60,259 bases of DNA, taken from NCBI GenBank assembly GCA_949295645.1, contig CASFLY010000104.1:1-60259 (forward strand), written 5' to 3'. A program made the translations under genes and the position numbers. Shown here one piece after another: positions 53,856 through 60,259 of the stretch. The notes under the pieces were generated by a model. It was not told where the DNA came from and ran no database searches. It worked only from the letters and a program-made list of their open reading frames with translations. How positions within the stretch are numbered: position 1 is the first letter of the stretch; each line of letters begins with the position of its first letter. Origin of the DNA: an uncultured Bacteroidales bacterium (GTDB lineage Bacteria; Bacteroidota; Bacteroidia; Bacteroidales; UBA932).

Positions 53856-54257
53856 TTAGTCCTTCTTTATCAGATTCCCGACTTTGGCGATAAACTCCCG
53901 TACTGGCTCAAATAGCGGCTGCATTTCTTTTGCAGTTGTCACATAGACGCAGTTATAATCACTTTCTTCCCTCATCATCTGGAGGTTTGAGTATAGTTTG
54001 GAATCATCTGCCGTGAATATGCCTGTCTTGACATAATTCTGTCCGAACATCAACATAGCCCCTTTATGCGTCCCGACTTTATACCCATCCTTTATAAGAA
54101 GTGCCGATACTGCATGGGAAACTGCATAATACAGTCTGTTCGCTACGACATCCCAAAAATCCATTGAAGCATTGCCCTCCGCCTGTTTAAGACAAGAACA
54201 AGCCCTTTCATATTCCAGACTTACCATTATCTGGCGTTCGGTATCTTGTAGTTTCAT
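53856..54257 (-). CDS. HEPN-domain protein, likely toxin of MNT/HEPN pair
   Basis: 133 residues, helical. The RNase motif R-x6-H is intact (RLYYAVSH; Arg41, His48). HEPN toxins cleave RNA, often tRNA, as dimers, and are checked by a nucleotidyltransferase antitoxin that adenylylates them. Start overlaps the upstream MNT stop by 4 nt. The region is more AT-rich than its surroundings, suggesting transfer. Confidence 0.82.
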   Translation of the reverse strand: MKLQDTERQIMVSLEYERACSCLKQAEGNASMDFWDVVANRLYYAVSHAVSALLIKDGYKVGTHKGAMLMFGQNYVKTGIFTADDSKLYSNLQMMREESDYNCVYVTTAKEMQPLFEPVREFIAKVGNLIKKD

Positions 54258-54571
54258 GCCAACACTATTCCGTCTTGTTCAACATTCTTGTAAAATGGAG
54301 TGAATGACATCTTTCTCCAACTCTCCTTTGTATAGATAATAGGGCTTATCAGTTCCCCCACATCCCAACTCAACGCACGGAATGGGTATGCAACCTCATC
54401 GCGGTCTCGCTTTTCTATTTCCGGCTTGTCCAAAAGTATCAGCAAATCCCAGTCGGAATCTTCCGTAGCTTCATTTCTCGCCCGTGACCCGTAAAGAATC
54501 AACTGCCCTCCTTTCGGGAGAACTTCTTTCGCTATCCGCTTGATTTCCTTTAATATGTCACTCGATTTCAT
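54254..54571 (-). CDS. MNT-type minimal nucleotidyltransferase, likely antitoxin
   Basis: 105 residues from ATG 54571 (a longer open frame runs upstream through a repeat but is not typical). The catalytic signature GS-x10-D-x-D is complete: GSRARN starts at Gly28, with Asp40 and Asp42. MntA-type enzymes inactivate HEPN toxins by adding AMP. A promoter inside a palindromic repeat lies 20 nt upstream. Confidence 0.85.
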   Translation of the reverse strand: MKSSDILKEIKRIAKEVLPKGGQLILYGSRARNEATEDSDWDLLILLDKPEIEKRDRDEVAYPFRALSWDVGELISPIIYTKESWRKMSFTPFYKNVEQDGIVLA

Positions 54572-54590
54572 AACTTCGTGGCTTATATGG

Positions 54591-54636
54591 CAAATATACG
54601 CTGAAGCCGAGAGTATAGCAAATTTATTTACTATAC
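54591..54636 (-). repeat. Palindrome-promoter repeat driving the MNT/HEPN pair
   Basis: On the minus strand: palindrome 54613-54636 (11-bp arms with one G-T, centre TT), TTTG at 54619-54622, exactly 20 nt, TATATTTG at 54591-54598. Same spacer CTCTCGGCTTC.GCG as the unit at 24463-24510; palindrome arms differ but stay complementary. Confidence 0.82.
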
Positions 54637-54639
54637 CCT

Positions 54640-54760
54640 CTTTTCCATTAAAGTATGATTCCGTGCTTTTGGGAAGTTCAAGCGACTGTATCTTCTGCAC
54701 ATCCTCTTTGGTTATCGCTCTCTTTCGTGTCGGTTTCCAGAAATTTTGCTGCAAAATCAA
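54640..54760 (-). pseudogene. Possible gene fragment upstream of MNT/HEPN
   Basis: An open frame in phase with the MNT gene encodes about 40 residues (TRKRAITKEDVQKIQSLELP and a few more) before running into the palindromic repeat. It looks protein-like and charged but is incomplete. The family is not recognised; it may be the remnant of an older gene cut by the repeat insertion. Confidence 0.3.
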
Positions 54761-54801
54761 GAACAGACCGGAACGGCAGCACAGTCACGACAAAACAAGG
54801 C

Positions 54802-54822
54802 GGGTCGCGAGTTCGAGTCCCC
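54802..54822 (+). other. tRNA T-arm-like fragment
   Basis: GGGTCGCGAGTTCGAGTC also occurs, on the opposite strand, in the nearby tRNA-Gly; no acceptor, D or anticodon arm surrounds it, and the T stem does not close. It may be left over from an integration or rearrangement at the tRNA gene. Confidence 0.35.
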
Positions 54823-54827
54823 TGTAT

Positions 54828-54858
54828 AAAAAAGCAGGCCAGCTATATGCTGACCTGC
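54828..54858 (-). terminator. Terminator of tRNA-Gly
   Basis: On the minus strand GCAGGTCAGC pairs with GCTGGCCTGC (54849-54858 with 54834-54843; one wobble), followed by TTTTTT (54828-54833). It begins 2 nt after the tRNA end. Confidence 0.85.
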
Positions 54859-54859
54859 C

Positions 54860-54935
54860 TGGAGCGGAAAACGAGACTCGAACTCGCGACCCCAACCTTG
54901 GCAAGGTTGTGCTCTACCAACTGAGCTATTTCCGC
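54860..54935 (-). tRNA. tRNA-Gly (anticodon GCC)
   Basis: Read on the minus strand it begins GCGGAAATAGCTCAGTTGG; the anticodon arm is CAACC-TTGCCAA-GGTTG with anticodon GCC; the T arm is GCGAG-TTCGAGT-CTCGT; the acceptor stem GCGGAAA pairs with TTTCCGC. CCA is encoded (54860-54862). Reads GGC and GGU codons. A single gene, followed by its own terminator. Confidence 0.97.
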
Positions 54936-55203
54936 AAAATCTCCGATTTTGTGCTAAATTTGGCTGCGGCTCGGTATAGAAAACAAGTTTTCCCTGCTCT
55001 CGCCTTGCACAAATTTTCCGCATTTTATTTTAGAAGAACTTGCCCCAAAAGCAAAGCTTTTCGAATCGGGATTGCAAAGATATGGATATTTTCCTTATCT
55101 CCAAAATATTTTTTGAAGATTCGGTCAAAAACACGAAAAGTGGCCGTTATAATTATATTCCGGGGCACCCCCGCAGATTGTTTACATCGACGTTCCGAAG
55201 CCG

Positions 55204-56226
55204 CTACAAAGACGTTTCGAACTCGCGGAGGAAACGCAGGTCGTTCTCGAAATAATTCCTCAGATCCCTGACCTGCCATTTCAGCATGGCAATACGCTCG
55301 ATACCCATCCCGAACGCAAAACCGCTATACTTCCTGCTGTCGATTCCGGAAGCCTCAAGGACATTCGGGTCGACCATGCCGCAGCCCATGATTTCAAGCC
55401 AGCCGGTGCCCTTGCAGATGTTGCAGCCTTTTCCGTGGCAGATGTTACAGCTGACATCTACCTCGGCCGACGGCTCCGTGAACGGGAAATAGGACGGTCT
55501 CATCCTGATCTGGCTGCCGGCACCGAACATTTCGCGTGCAAACAGAAGGATAGCCTGTTTCATATCCGCAAACGTCACATTCTCATCGATGTAAAGTCCT
55601 TCCACCTGATGGAAGATACAGTGGGCGCGTGCGGATATGGCTTCGTTTCTGAATACGCGGCCGGGACATACGATACGGATAGGCAGCGGGAGTTTCTCCA
55701 TTGCGCGCACCTGTACAGACGATGTATGCGTTCTCAGAAGGATGGAGTTGGCGCTTGAAGAGATAAAGAAAGTGTCCTGCATATCCCGAGCCGGATGTTC
55801 CGGAGGGAAATTCAGGGCTTCGAACACATGCCAGTCGTCTTCGATTTCCGGGCCTTCGGCCACGTCATAGCCGAATTTGCGGAAGATCTCCACGATTTCC
55901 TCCCGTACGATAGATACAGGGTGACGCGATCCGAGAGGGTAGGCGTCACCGGGTTTTGTCAGGTCGAAAGACGCTTTGGATGAGCCCGTTTCCTGAACGG
56001 CACTGCGCATCGCTTCGATTTTTGAAGCGGCTGCCGTCTTCAACTGGTTCAGTTTCTGTCCGAACTCCCTTTTCTGCTCGGATGGAACGGTCCTGAACTC
56101 CTCGAACAGCCTTGTTATCTCGCCTTTTTTACCGAGAAGGCGGACCCTTGCCTCCTCTATCTCATTTTCAGTCTTGCAGACAAGGGATTCTATTTCCGCA
56201 AGAAGCGATTCTATCTTTTCTTTCAT
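55204..56226 (-). CDS. pheS: Phenylalanyl-tRNA synthetase alpha subunit
   Basis: 340 residues from ATG 56226 (18 residues shorter than the longest frame). Charges tRNA-Phe with PheT, which is not in the window. N-terminal coiled coil (about 1-85), then class II motifs: PLGSRHPVSIVREEIVEIF, FRNEAISARAHCIFHQVEGLYID and FAFGMGIERIAML. A Cys-rich insertion CNICHGKGCNIC, as in other Bacteroidetes PheS, probably binds zinc. Confidence 0.96.
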   Translation of the reverse strand: MKEKIESLLAEIESLVCKTENEIEEARVRLLGKKGEITRLFEEFRTVPSEQKREFGQKLNQLKTAAASKIEAMRSAVQETGSSKASFDLTKPGDAYPLGSRHPVSIVREEIVEIFRKFGYDVAEGPEIEDDWHVFEALNFPPEHPARDMQDTFFISSSANSILLRTHTSSVQVRAMEKLPLPIRIVCPGRVFRNEAISARAHCIFHQVEGLYIDENVTFADMKQAILLFAREMFGAGSQIRMRPSYFPFTEPSAEVDVSCNICHGKGCNICKGTGWLEIMGCGMVDPNVLEASGIDSRKYSGFAFGMGIERIAMLKWQVRDLRNYFENDLRFLREFETSL

Positions 56227-56375
56227 TTTCCGTTGGTTTTGACGCCTTTGGCAATACGATATCGCCGGCAGGCGAGGCAAATTAATTTTTTCGTATAAAT
56301 CATTCTACAGAGCCCCGGACTGTTTCTCCGGTCATTTCCCGATTACACCCCCGGCAGCTTCCCGGGCCGTTCCTT

Positions 56376-56406
56376 CGACGACTCCACGGGCTGCGCTCGG
56401 GATGAC
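56376..56406. repeat. REP-like element
   Basis: CGACTCCACGGGCTGCGCTCGGGATGAC, an imperfect member of the GTCATCCCGAGCG family, in the 221-base spacer between pheS and the nitroreductase gene. Confidence 0.6.
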
Positions 56407-56447
56407 ATTGCCCGGAAAGCCCTTGAAGCAGGCGCCGTCGAAGGGCC

Positions 56448-56924
56448 TCAGTCAGCCGGATAGCCGACCGCCACCACGCACAGCACCCTCATTCCGTCCT
56501 TAAGGCCGAGCAGATTCCTGATGTATTCCTCGGCAGTTCCGGAAGCGGGATCGCCGCTGACACGCGGTCTCGCATTGACATGCACCCAACAGCTTCCCAA
56601 GCCGAGAGAAGTGGCGGCAAGCTGCAGGAAAGTCGCGGAAATGGCACAGTTGTCCACCCACAGATCGGTTTTTGTCTCATCCCCGAGCACGACAATCACG
56701 GCTGGCGCATCCTTGACGAATGCAGACCCCCTGTCCCTCATCTCCGAGATGGCGGCAATGGTATCTTTGTCCTCCACTATCAGAAACGCCGAGCTCTTGC
56801 AGTTCTTGGAAGACGGGGCAGTCTCTGCCGTTGCGATCATCCTGTCCAAAAGTTCCTTTTCCACAGGCCTGCCGGCATATTTCCTGACGCTGTGTCTTTT
56901 GGCTATTACTTCAAAAAAATCCAT
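56448..56924 (-). CDS. Nitroreductase-family protein
   Basis: 158 residues from ATG 56924 (an upstream TTG adds three). FMN-dependent oxidoreductase fold; seen are AKRHSVRKYAGRPVEKELLDRMI with the FMN-binding Arg-Ser, ETAPSSKNCKS and LGLGSCWVHV. Shorter than NfnB-type enzymes, as in the small family members. Substrate unknown. Confidence 0.88.
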   Translation of the reverse strand: MDFFEVIAKRHSVRKYAGRPVEKELLDRMIATAETAPSSKNCKSSAFLIVEDKDTIAAISEMRDRGSAFVKDAPAVIVVLGDETKTDLWVDNCAISATFLQLAATSLGLGSCWVHVNARPRVSGDPASGTAEEYIRNLLGLKDGMRVLCVVAVGYPAD

Positions 56925-57026
56925 ATCTGACAATATTATTGCACGGAACGTGCCCTTGCAAACCTTAAATCATTCGGAAACCGTTTTGATTTTTTACCGT
57001 AAACTTTAGAAAGAATTTTGAAAAAT

Positions 57027-57443
57027 TCAAAACTGCTTCTTGCCTCCTTCAGCCTGCGCCTTTCTCTTGGCCCTGGCTTTCTGCTGTTTTGCCGCACCGC
57101 TCTTCAGATAGGCTTTCCACTGTGCGTCGGTGAAAAACTTCCTGTACGTACTGTCGATTCTTTCCATCCACCTGTCCTGAACGGCTATGTACATCGCCGA
57201 ATTCGACACTTTCGCTTTCTGCAGCGCCTCCATCTCCTCTTTCATCGCCTGGAAGTCATGCTGCAGCGTCGAATCCACATAGAACACCTGCCAGTATTCC
57301 AGTTCCAAAAGGCGTTCGAGCCTTTCTGCCTCCGCAGCGGCCATTTCCGTAACCGTCGGCGGCTCCTGCTGCTCTTGCGCGAAACATTGCCCGGACACAG
57401 CCAGGGCAAAAACCGCCGTCATCGCTATACAAAACCTTTTCAT
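57027..57443 (-). CDS. Small secreted helical protein
   Basis: 138 residues with a signal peptide ending near CFAQ. The mature part is almost wholly helical and charged (AEAERLERLLELEYWQVFYVDSTL), with a C-terminal WKAYLKSG and a basic tail of Ala/Lys/Arg. It resembles small periplasmic helical proteins of Bacteroidales but no family is recognised. 27 nt after aspS, likely co-transcribed. Confidence 0.65.
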   Translation of the reverse strand: MKRFCIAMTAVFALAVSGQCFAQEQQEPPTVTEMAAAEAERLERLLELEYWQVFYVDSTLQHDFQAMKEEMEALQKAKVSNSAMYIAVQDRWMERIDSTYRKFFTDAQWKAYLKSGAAKQQKARAKRKAQAEGGKKQF

Positions 57444-57470
57444 AATCCGTACCGTTTTCCCGGGAACCTG

Positions 57471-59246
57471 TCAGGCCTCCGATTTTTTCGCAGTTGATGC
57501 CAGGAACAACTCGTCCATCTGTGTCTGATCGATATACGACGGGGAATCTATCATCACGTCGCGTCCCTGGTTGTTTTTTGGGAATGCGATATAGTCCCTG
57601 ATGGTCTCCTGGCCGCCGAACAGGGCACAGACCCTGTCGAACCCGAATGCAAGACCTCCATGAGGCGGAGCGCCGAACTTGAAGGCATTGATGATAAAGC
57701 CGAATTTGTACTGGGCATCCTCATCGGAAAAGCCGAGCACTTCGAACATCCTCTGCTGCACTTTAGCGTCATGAATCCTGATGGATCCGCCTCCGAGTTC
57801 CGTCCCGTTCAGCACGAAATCATAGGCATTGGCACAAACCTTTTCGAGGTCCTCCTTTTTATCGCTGTAGAACAGATCCAGATGCTCCGGCTTCGGCGCC
57901 GTAAACGGATGGTGCATCGCATAGAAGCGGGAAGTCTCGTCATCCCACTCGAGAAGCGGGAAATCCACGACCCAGAGCGGGGCGAAATTGTGCGGATCTC
58001 TCAGGCCGAGGCGGTTCCCCATCTCGATACGCAGCACCCCGAGCATCGTCTGGGTCTTTCTCTTAGGTCCGCAAAGCACCAGTATCAGATCCCCTTTCTT
58101 TGCCTCCATACCGTCCGCTATGCCCTGAAGCACATCCGCAGAATAGAATTTGTCCACAGACGACTTGATGCTGCCGTCTTCGTTGACCTTGACATATACC
58201 AGGCCCTTCGCCCCCACCTGGGGTCTCTTGACCCACTCGGTCAGCTCATCCAGCTGCTTGCGCGTGTAAGACGCCAGGCCGTCGGCACAGATGGCGCCGA
58301 CATACTCCGCAGAGTCGAACACGGAAAAGCCGTAACCTTTTACCTTGGCGGTGATATCATTGATTTTCATCCCGAAACGGATGTCCGGCTTGTCCGAGCC
58401 GTAGTAATCCATAGCATCGAACCAGCTCATCCTTGGAATCGGATTCGGAATCTCCACGTCCAGTACGTTCTTGAACAGGGTCCTCATCATCCCTTCGAAC
58501 ACGTCCAAAACATCGTCCCTTTCCACGAACGACATCTCGCAGTCGATCTGGGTGAACTCAGGCTGGCGGTCCGCCCGCAGGTCTTCGTCCCTGAAGCAGC
58601 GGACTATCTGGAAATACCTGTCATATCCGGCCACCATCAGCAGCTGCTTGAACGTCTGGGGCGACTGTGGAAGCGCGTAGAACTGCCCCGGATTCATCCT
58701 CGACGGCACCACGAAGTCACGCGCACCCTCCGGTGTGGACTTTATCAGATACGGTGTCTCTATCTCCAGGAATCCGTTGGCATCCAAGTAGTTGCGCACT
58801 TCATGAGCGAGACGGTGCCGCAGTTCAAGAGCCTTTTTCAGAGGATTCCTGCGCAGGTCGAGATACCTGTATTTCGCCCTCAGCTCCTCTCCCCCGTCGC
58901 AGACATCCTCTATCGTAAACGGCGGAGTCTGGGCCTTGTTCAGTATGTTTATGGCCGTAAGGCCGATCTCGATGTCTCCGGTCGGCATCTTGGGGTTCTT
59001 GCTCTGCCGCTCGAGCACCGTTCCGGTCGCCTGGATGACATATTCCCTGCCAAGAGAGCCGGCGGTCTCCACGAGCCCTTCTTCTGCAGTGGCATCCACT
59101 GTCAGCTGTGTGATTCCGTACCTGTCGCGCAGGTCGATGAATGTCATCCCGCCGAGTTTCCTGGATTTCTGCACCCACCCGGCCAGTGTCACCGTCTTGC
59201 CGACATCGGAAATGCGGAGTTCTCCGCAAGTATGTGTCCTGTACAT
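57471..59246 (-). CDS. aspS: Aspartyl-tRNA synthetase
   Basis: 591 residues, usual bacterial length. N-terminal OB-fold anticodon domain ([26 protein letters not shown]), class II motifs ([48 protein letters not shown]), a bacterial GAD insertion (about 290-400) and the C-terminal [15 protein letters not shown]. Promoter box on this strand at 59322-59329. Confidence 0.97.
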   Translation of the reverse strand: MYRTHTCGELRISDVGKTVTLAGWVQKSRKLGGMTFIDLRDRYGITQLTVDATAEEGLVETAGSLGREYVIQATGTVLERQSKNPKMPTGDIEIGLTAINILNKAQTPPFTIEDVCDGGEELRAKYRYLDLRRNPLKKALELRHRLAHEVRNYLDANGFLEIETPYLIKSTPEGARDFVVPSRMNPGQFYALPQSPQTFKQLLMVAGYDRYFQIVRCFRDEDLRADRQPEFTQIDCEMSFVERDDVLDVFEGMMRTLFKNVLDVEIPNPIPRMSWFDAMDYYGSDKPDIRFGMKINDITAKVKGYGFSVFDSAEYVGAICADGLASYTRKQLDELTEWVKRPQVGAKGLVYVKVNEDGSIKSSVDKFYSADVLQGIADGMEAKKGDLILVLCGPKRKTQTMLGVLRIEMGNRLGLRDPHNFAPLWVVDFPLLEWDDETSRFYAMHHPFTAPKPEHLDLFYSDKKEDLEKVCANAYDFVLNGTELGGGSIRIHDAKVQQRMFEVLGFSDEDAQYKFGFIINAFKFGAPPHGGLAFGFDRVCALFGGQETIRDYIAFPKNNQGRDVMIDSPSYIDQTQMDELFLASTAKKSEA

Positions 59247-59321
59247 ATTTATAACTGTTGTTTTCTATCTATGAAGTCCGGGCAGCCGGACAATGCCGGC
59301 GTCTCCGGCCAAGCAACCTGC

Positions 59322-59329
59322 AAAAATAA
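59322..59329 (-). promoter_or_regulatory. -7 promoter box of aspS
   Basis: TATTTTTG on the minus strand, 76 nt before the start at 59246; TTTG lies 22 nt upstream (59352-59355). The rest of the 277-base spacer holds a 12-bp direct repeat GGTGCGTTTTCC (59415 and 59449) and nothing else recognised. Confidence 0.55.
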
Positions 59330-59523
59330 TAAATTATTCGCAGCATTCTGCAAAAGAAATGGATTGATATACACCGGCTGTTGAGAAATCTATACCAACA
59401 GCTCTGTTGTAGCAGGTGCGTTTTCCTATAAAATACAGGCCCAAAAAGGTGCGTTTTCCGAAAAGAAAGGCGAAATTCACGGGAAAATGCTAACTTTATG
59501 GGATTTTGCGATAAAATGACAAG

Positions 59524-60259
59524 ATGAAAAAAGATATGCAGGTAAGACCGAAAAAATCATTGGGACAACATTTTCTGACGGATATGGCGGCTGCGCGGAA
59601 AATCGCGGACAGCCTGCAGCCGGACGGGGCGATGGAAGAAAATCCGGCGGACGTGCTCGAGATAGGGCCGGGAACGGGTGTGCTGTCGCAATTCCTTCTC
59701 GAACGCAGGGACATAGCTTTGAAAATGGTGGAGATAGACAGCGAGTCGGTGGACTACCTGCTGATGAACTTTCCCGGAGCGGACGGAGCCCTGATACAGG
59801 CGGATTTTCTCAAACTCGACCTGAACCGGTTTTTCAGAAAGGATTTCTGCGTCATCGGGAATTTCCCCTACAACATCTCCTCGCAGATTTTTTTCAAGAT
59901 TTTAGACCACAAGGACCGGATTCCGCAGGTAGTGTGCATGATTCAGAAAGAAGTGGCGGAAAGAATCGCGGAAAGGCCCGGGACAAAGGTCTACGGCATA
60001 CTTTCGGTGCTGCTGCAGGCCTGGTACGACATAGAATACCTGTTTACCGTCGGGGAAGGGGCATTCAATCCGCCGCCTAAGGTAAAATCTGCCGTGATAC
60101 GCCTCAGGCGCAATGCAAGGACGGATCTCGGATGCGATGAAGGAATGTTCAAGGCCGTTGTCAAGACCGGTTTCAACCAGCGGCGAAAGACCCTGAGGAA
60201 TTCGCTCAGGCCTCTTGCCGTCGCAAAGGCGGAAAAAGAGGGCTGGAACGACGGGCAAC
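59524..60259 (+). CDS. rsmA: 16S rRNA (adenine1518/1519-N6)-dimethyltransferase, N-terminal part
   Basis: About 245 codons from ATG 59524 to the end of the window, so the C-terminus is missing. Signatures: PKKSLGQHFLTD, the SAM-binding EIGPGTGVL, NFPYNISSQIFF (the NLPY-type catalytic motif) and NPPPKVKSAVIRL. RsmA dimethylates two adenines in helix 45 of 16S rRNA late in small-subunit assembly. A near-consensus TAACTTTA lies at 59491. Confidence 0.95.
   Translation, partial: MKKDMQVRPKKSLGQHFLTDMAAARKIADSLQPDGAMEENPADVLEIGPGTGVLSQFLLERRDIALKMVEIDSESVDYLLMNFPGADGALIQADFLKLDLNRFFRKDFCVIGNFPYNISSQIFFKILDHKDRIPQVVCMIQKEVAERIAERPGTKVYGILSVLLQAWYDIEYLFTVGEGAFNPPPKVKSAVIRLRRNARTDLGCDEGMFKAVVKTGFNQRRKTLRNSLRPLAVAKAEKEGWNDGQ

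Noticed and set aside
54777-54830. Second tRNA gene on the plus strand
   Set aside because: Only a T-arm-like stretch is present; its stem does not pair properly and no other arm can be built.
57660-59384. 574-codon open frame on the plus strand
   Set aside because: Antisense shadow of aspS.
59415-59460. 12-bp direct repeat GGTGCGTTTTCC upstream of rsmA
   Set aside because: Only two copies and no further structure; cannot be told from chance.

Overview
The window looks like chromosomal DNA of a member of the order Bacteroidales (phylum Bacteroidota), with moderately high GC content. Evidence includes several copies of the Bacteroidetes -7 promoter box TAnnTTTG, mostly poor Shine-Dalgarno signals, a fimbrillin/DUF3575/DUF5119 surface-structure locus, the lptE-TPR-secG cluster, an S46 dipeptidyl-peptidase and a Bacteroidales-type malate dehydrogenase. 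Genus cannot be fixed from the sequence alone. The window starts inside rpsS and ends inside rsmA, so both end genes are partial.

Layout. 1-1381: rpsS (partial), rplV and rpsC of the S10 ribosomal operon, which stops abruptly after rpsC at a palindromic element. 1620-13255: a nine-gene co-directional surface-fimbria operon (DUF3575 protein with a G10 tract in its signal peptide, DUF5119 lipoprotein, four fimbrillin-like lipoproteins, a second DUF3575 protein, an OmpA-like/helical-repeat protein, and a two-barrel outer-membrane protein). 13462-18753 (minus): clpB lacking its N domain, secG, a TPR-like protein, lptE and a sigma-54-type regulator. 18960-20600: an OmpA-like/TPR lipoprotein related in architecture to the one in the fimbrial operon. 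20723-24160: maeB and mdh, converging on a bidirectional terminator. 24161-25484: promoter-bearing palindromic repeats, a small ORF and a phosphopantetheinyl transferase. 25703-28564: nrdD and nrdG. 28527-32925 (minus): an SDR enzyme with a zinc-binding tail, an EnvC-like factor and a TPR protein. 33074-34979: an ECF sigma factor and a membrane-anchored protein with an outer-membrane barrel. 35250-36759: MlaF/MlaE-like lipid transporter. 36914-39031: YifB/ComM and tsaE. 39046-45516 (minus): a lipoprotein, then ispE, sufD (short), sufC, pnuC and sufB. 45702-50277: DPP7-type peptidase, Mrp, and an AAA/DUF4143 ATPase. 50424-54571: mutS, a DUF6722-like membrane protein with a 36-residue companion, and a HEPN/MNT toxin-antitoxin pair. 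54860-59246 (minus): tRNA-Gly, pheS, a nitroreductase, a small periplasmic protein and aspS. 59524-end: rsmA (partial).

The most unusual signals lie between genes. One repeat family (three full copies near 15.7, 28.0 and 35.0 kb) has outer and inner stems of different sequence that stay paired, i.e. compensatory change. A second family (about 24.3-24.5 kb and 54.6 kb) joins a palindrome to a near-perfect Bacteroidetes promoter (TTTG-N20-TATATTTG). A third, REP-like family with the core GTCATCCCGAGCG occurs at seven places. The fimbrial operon has a homopolymeric G tract placed where slippage would switch the first protein on or off.
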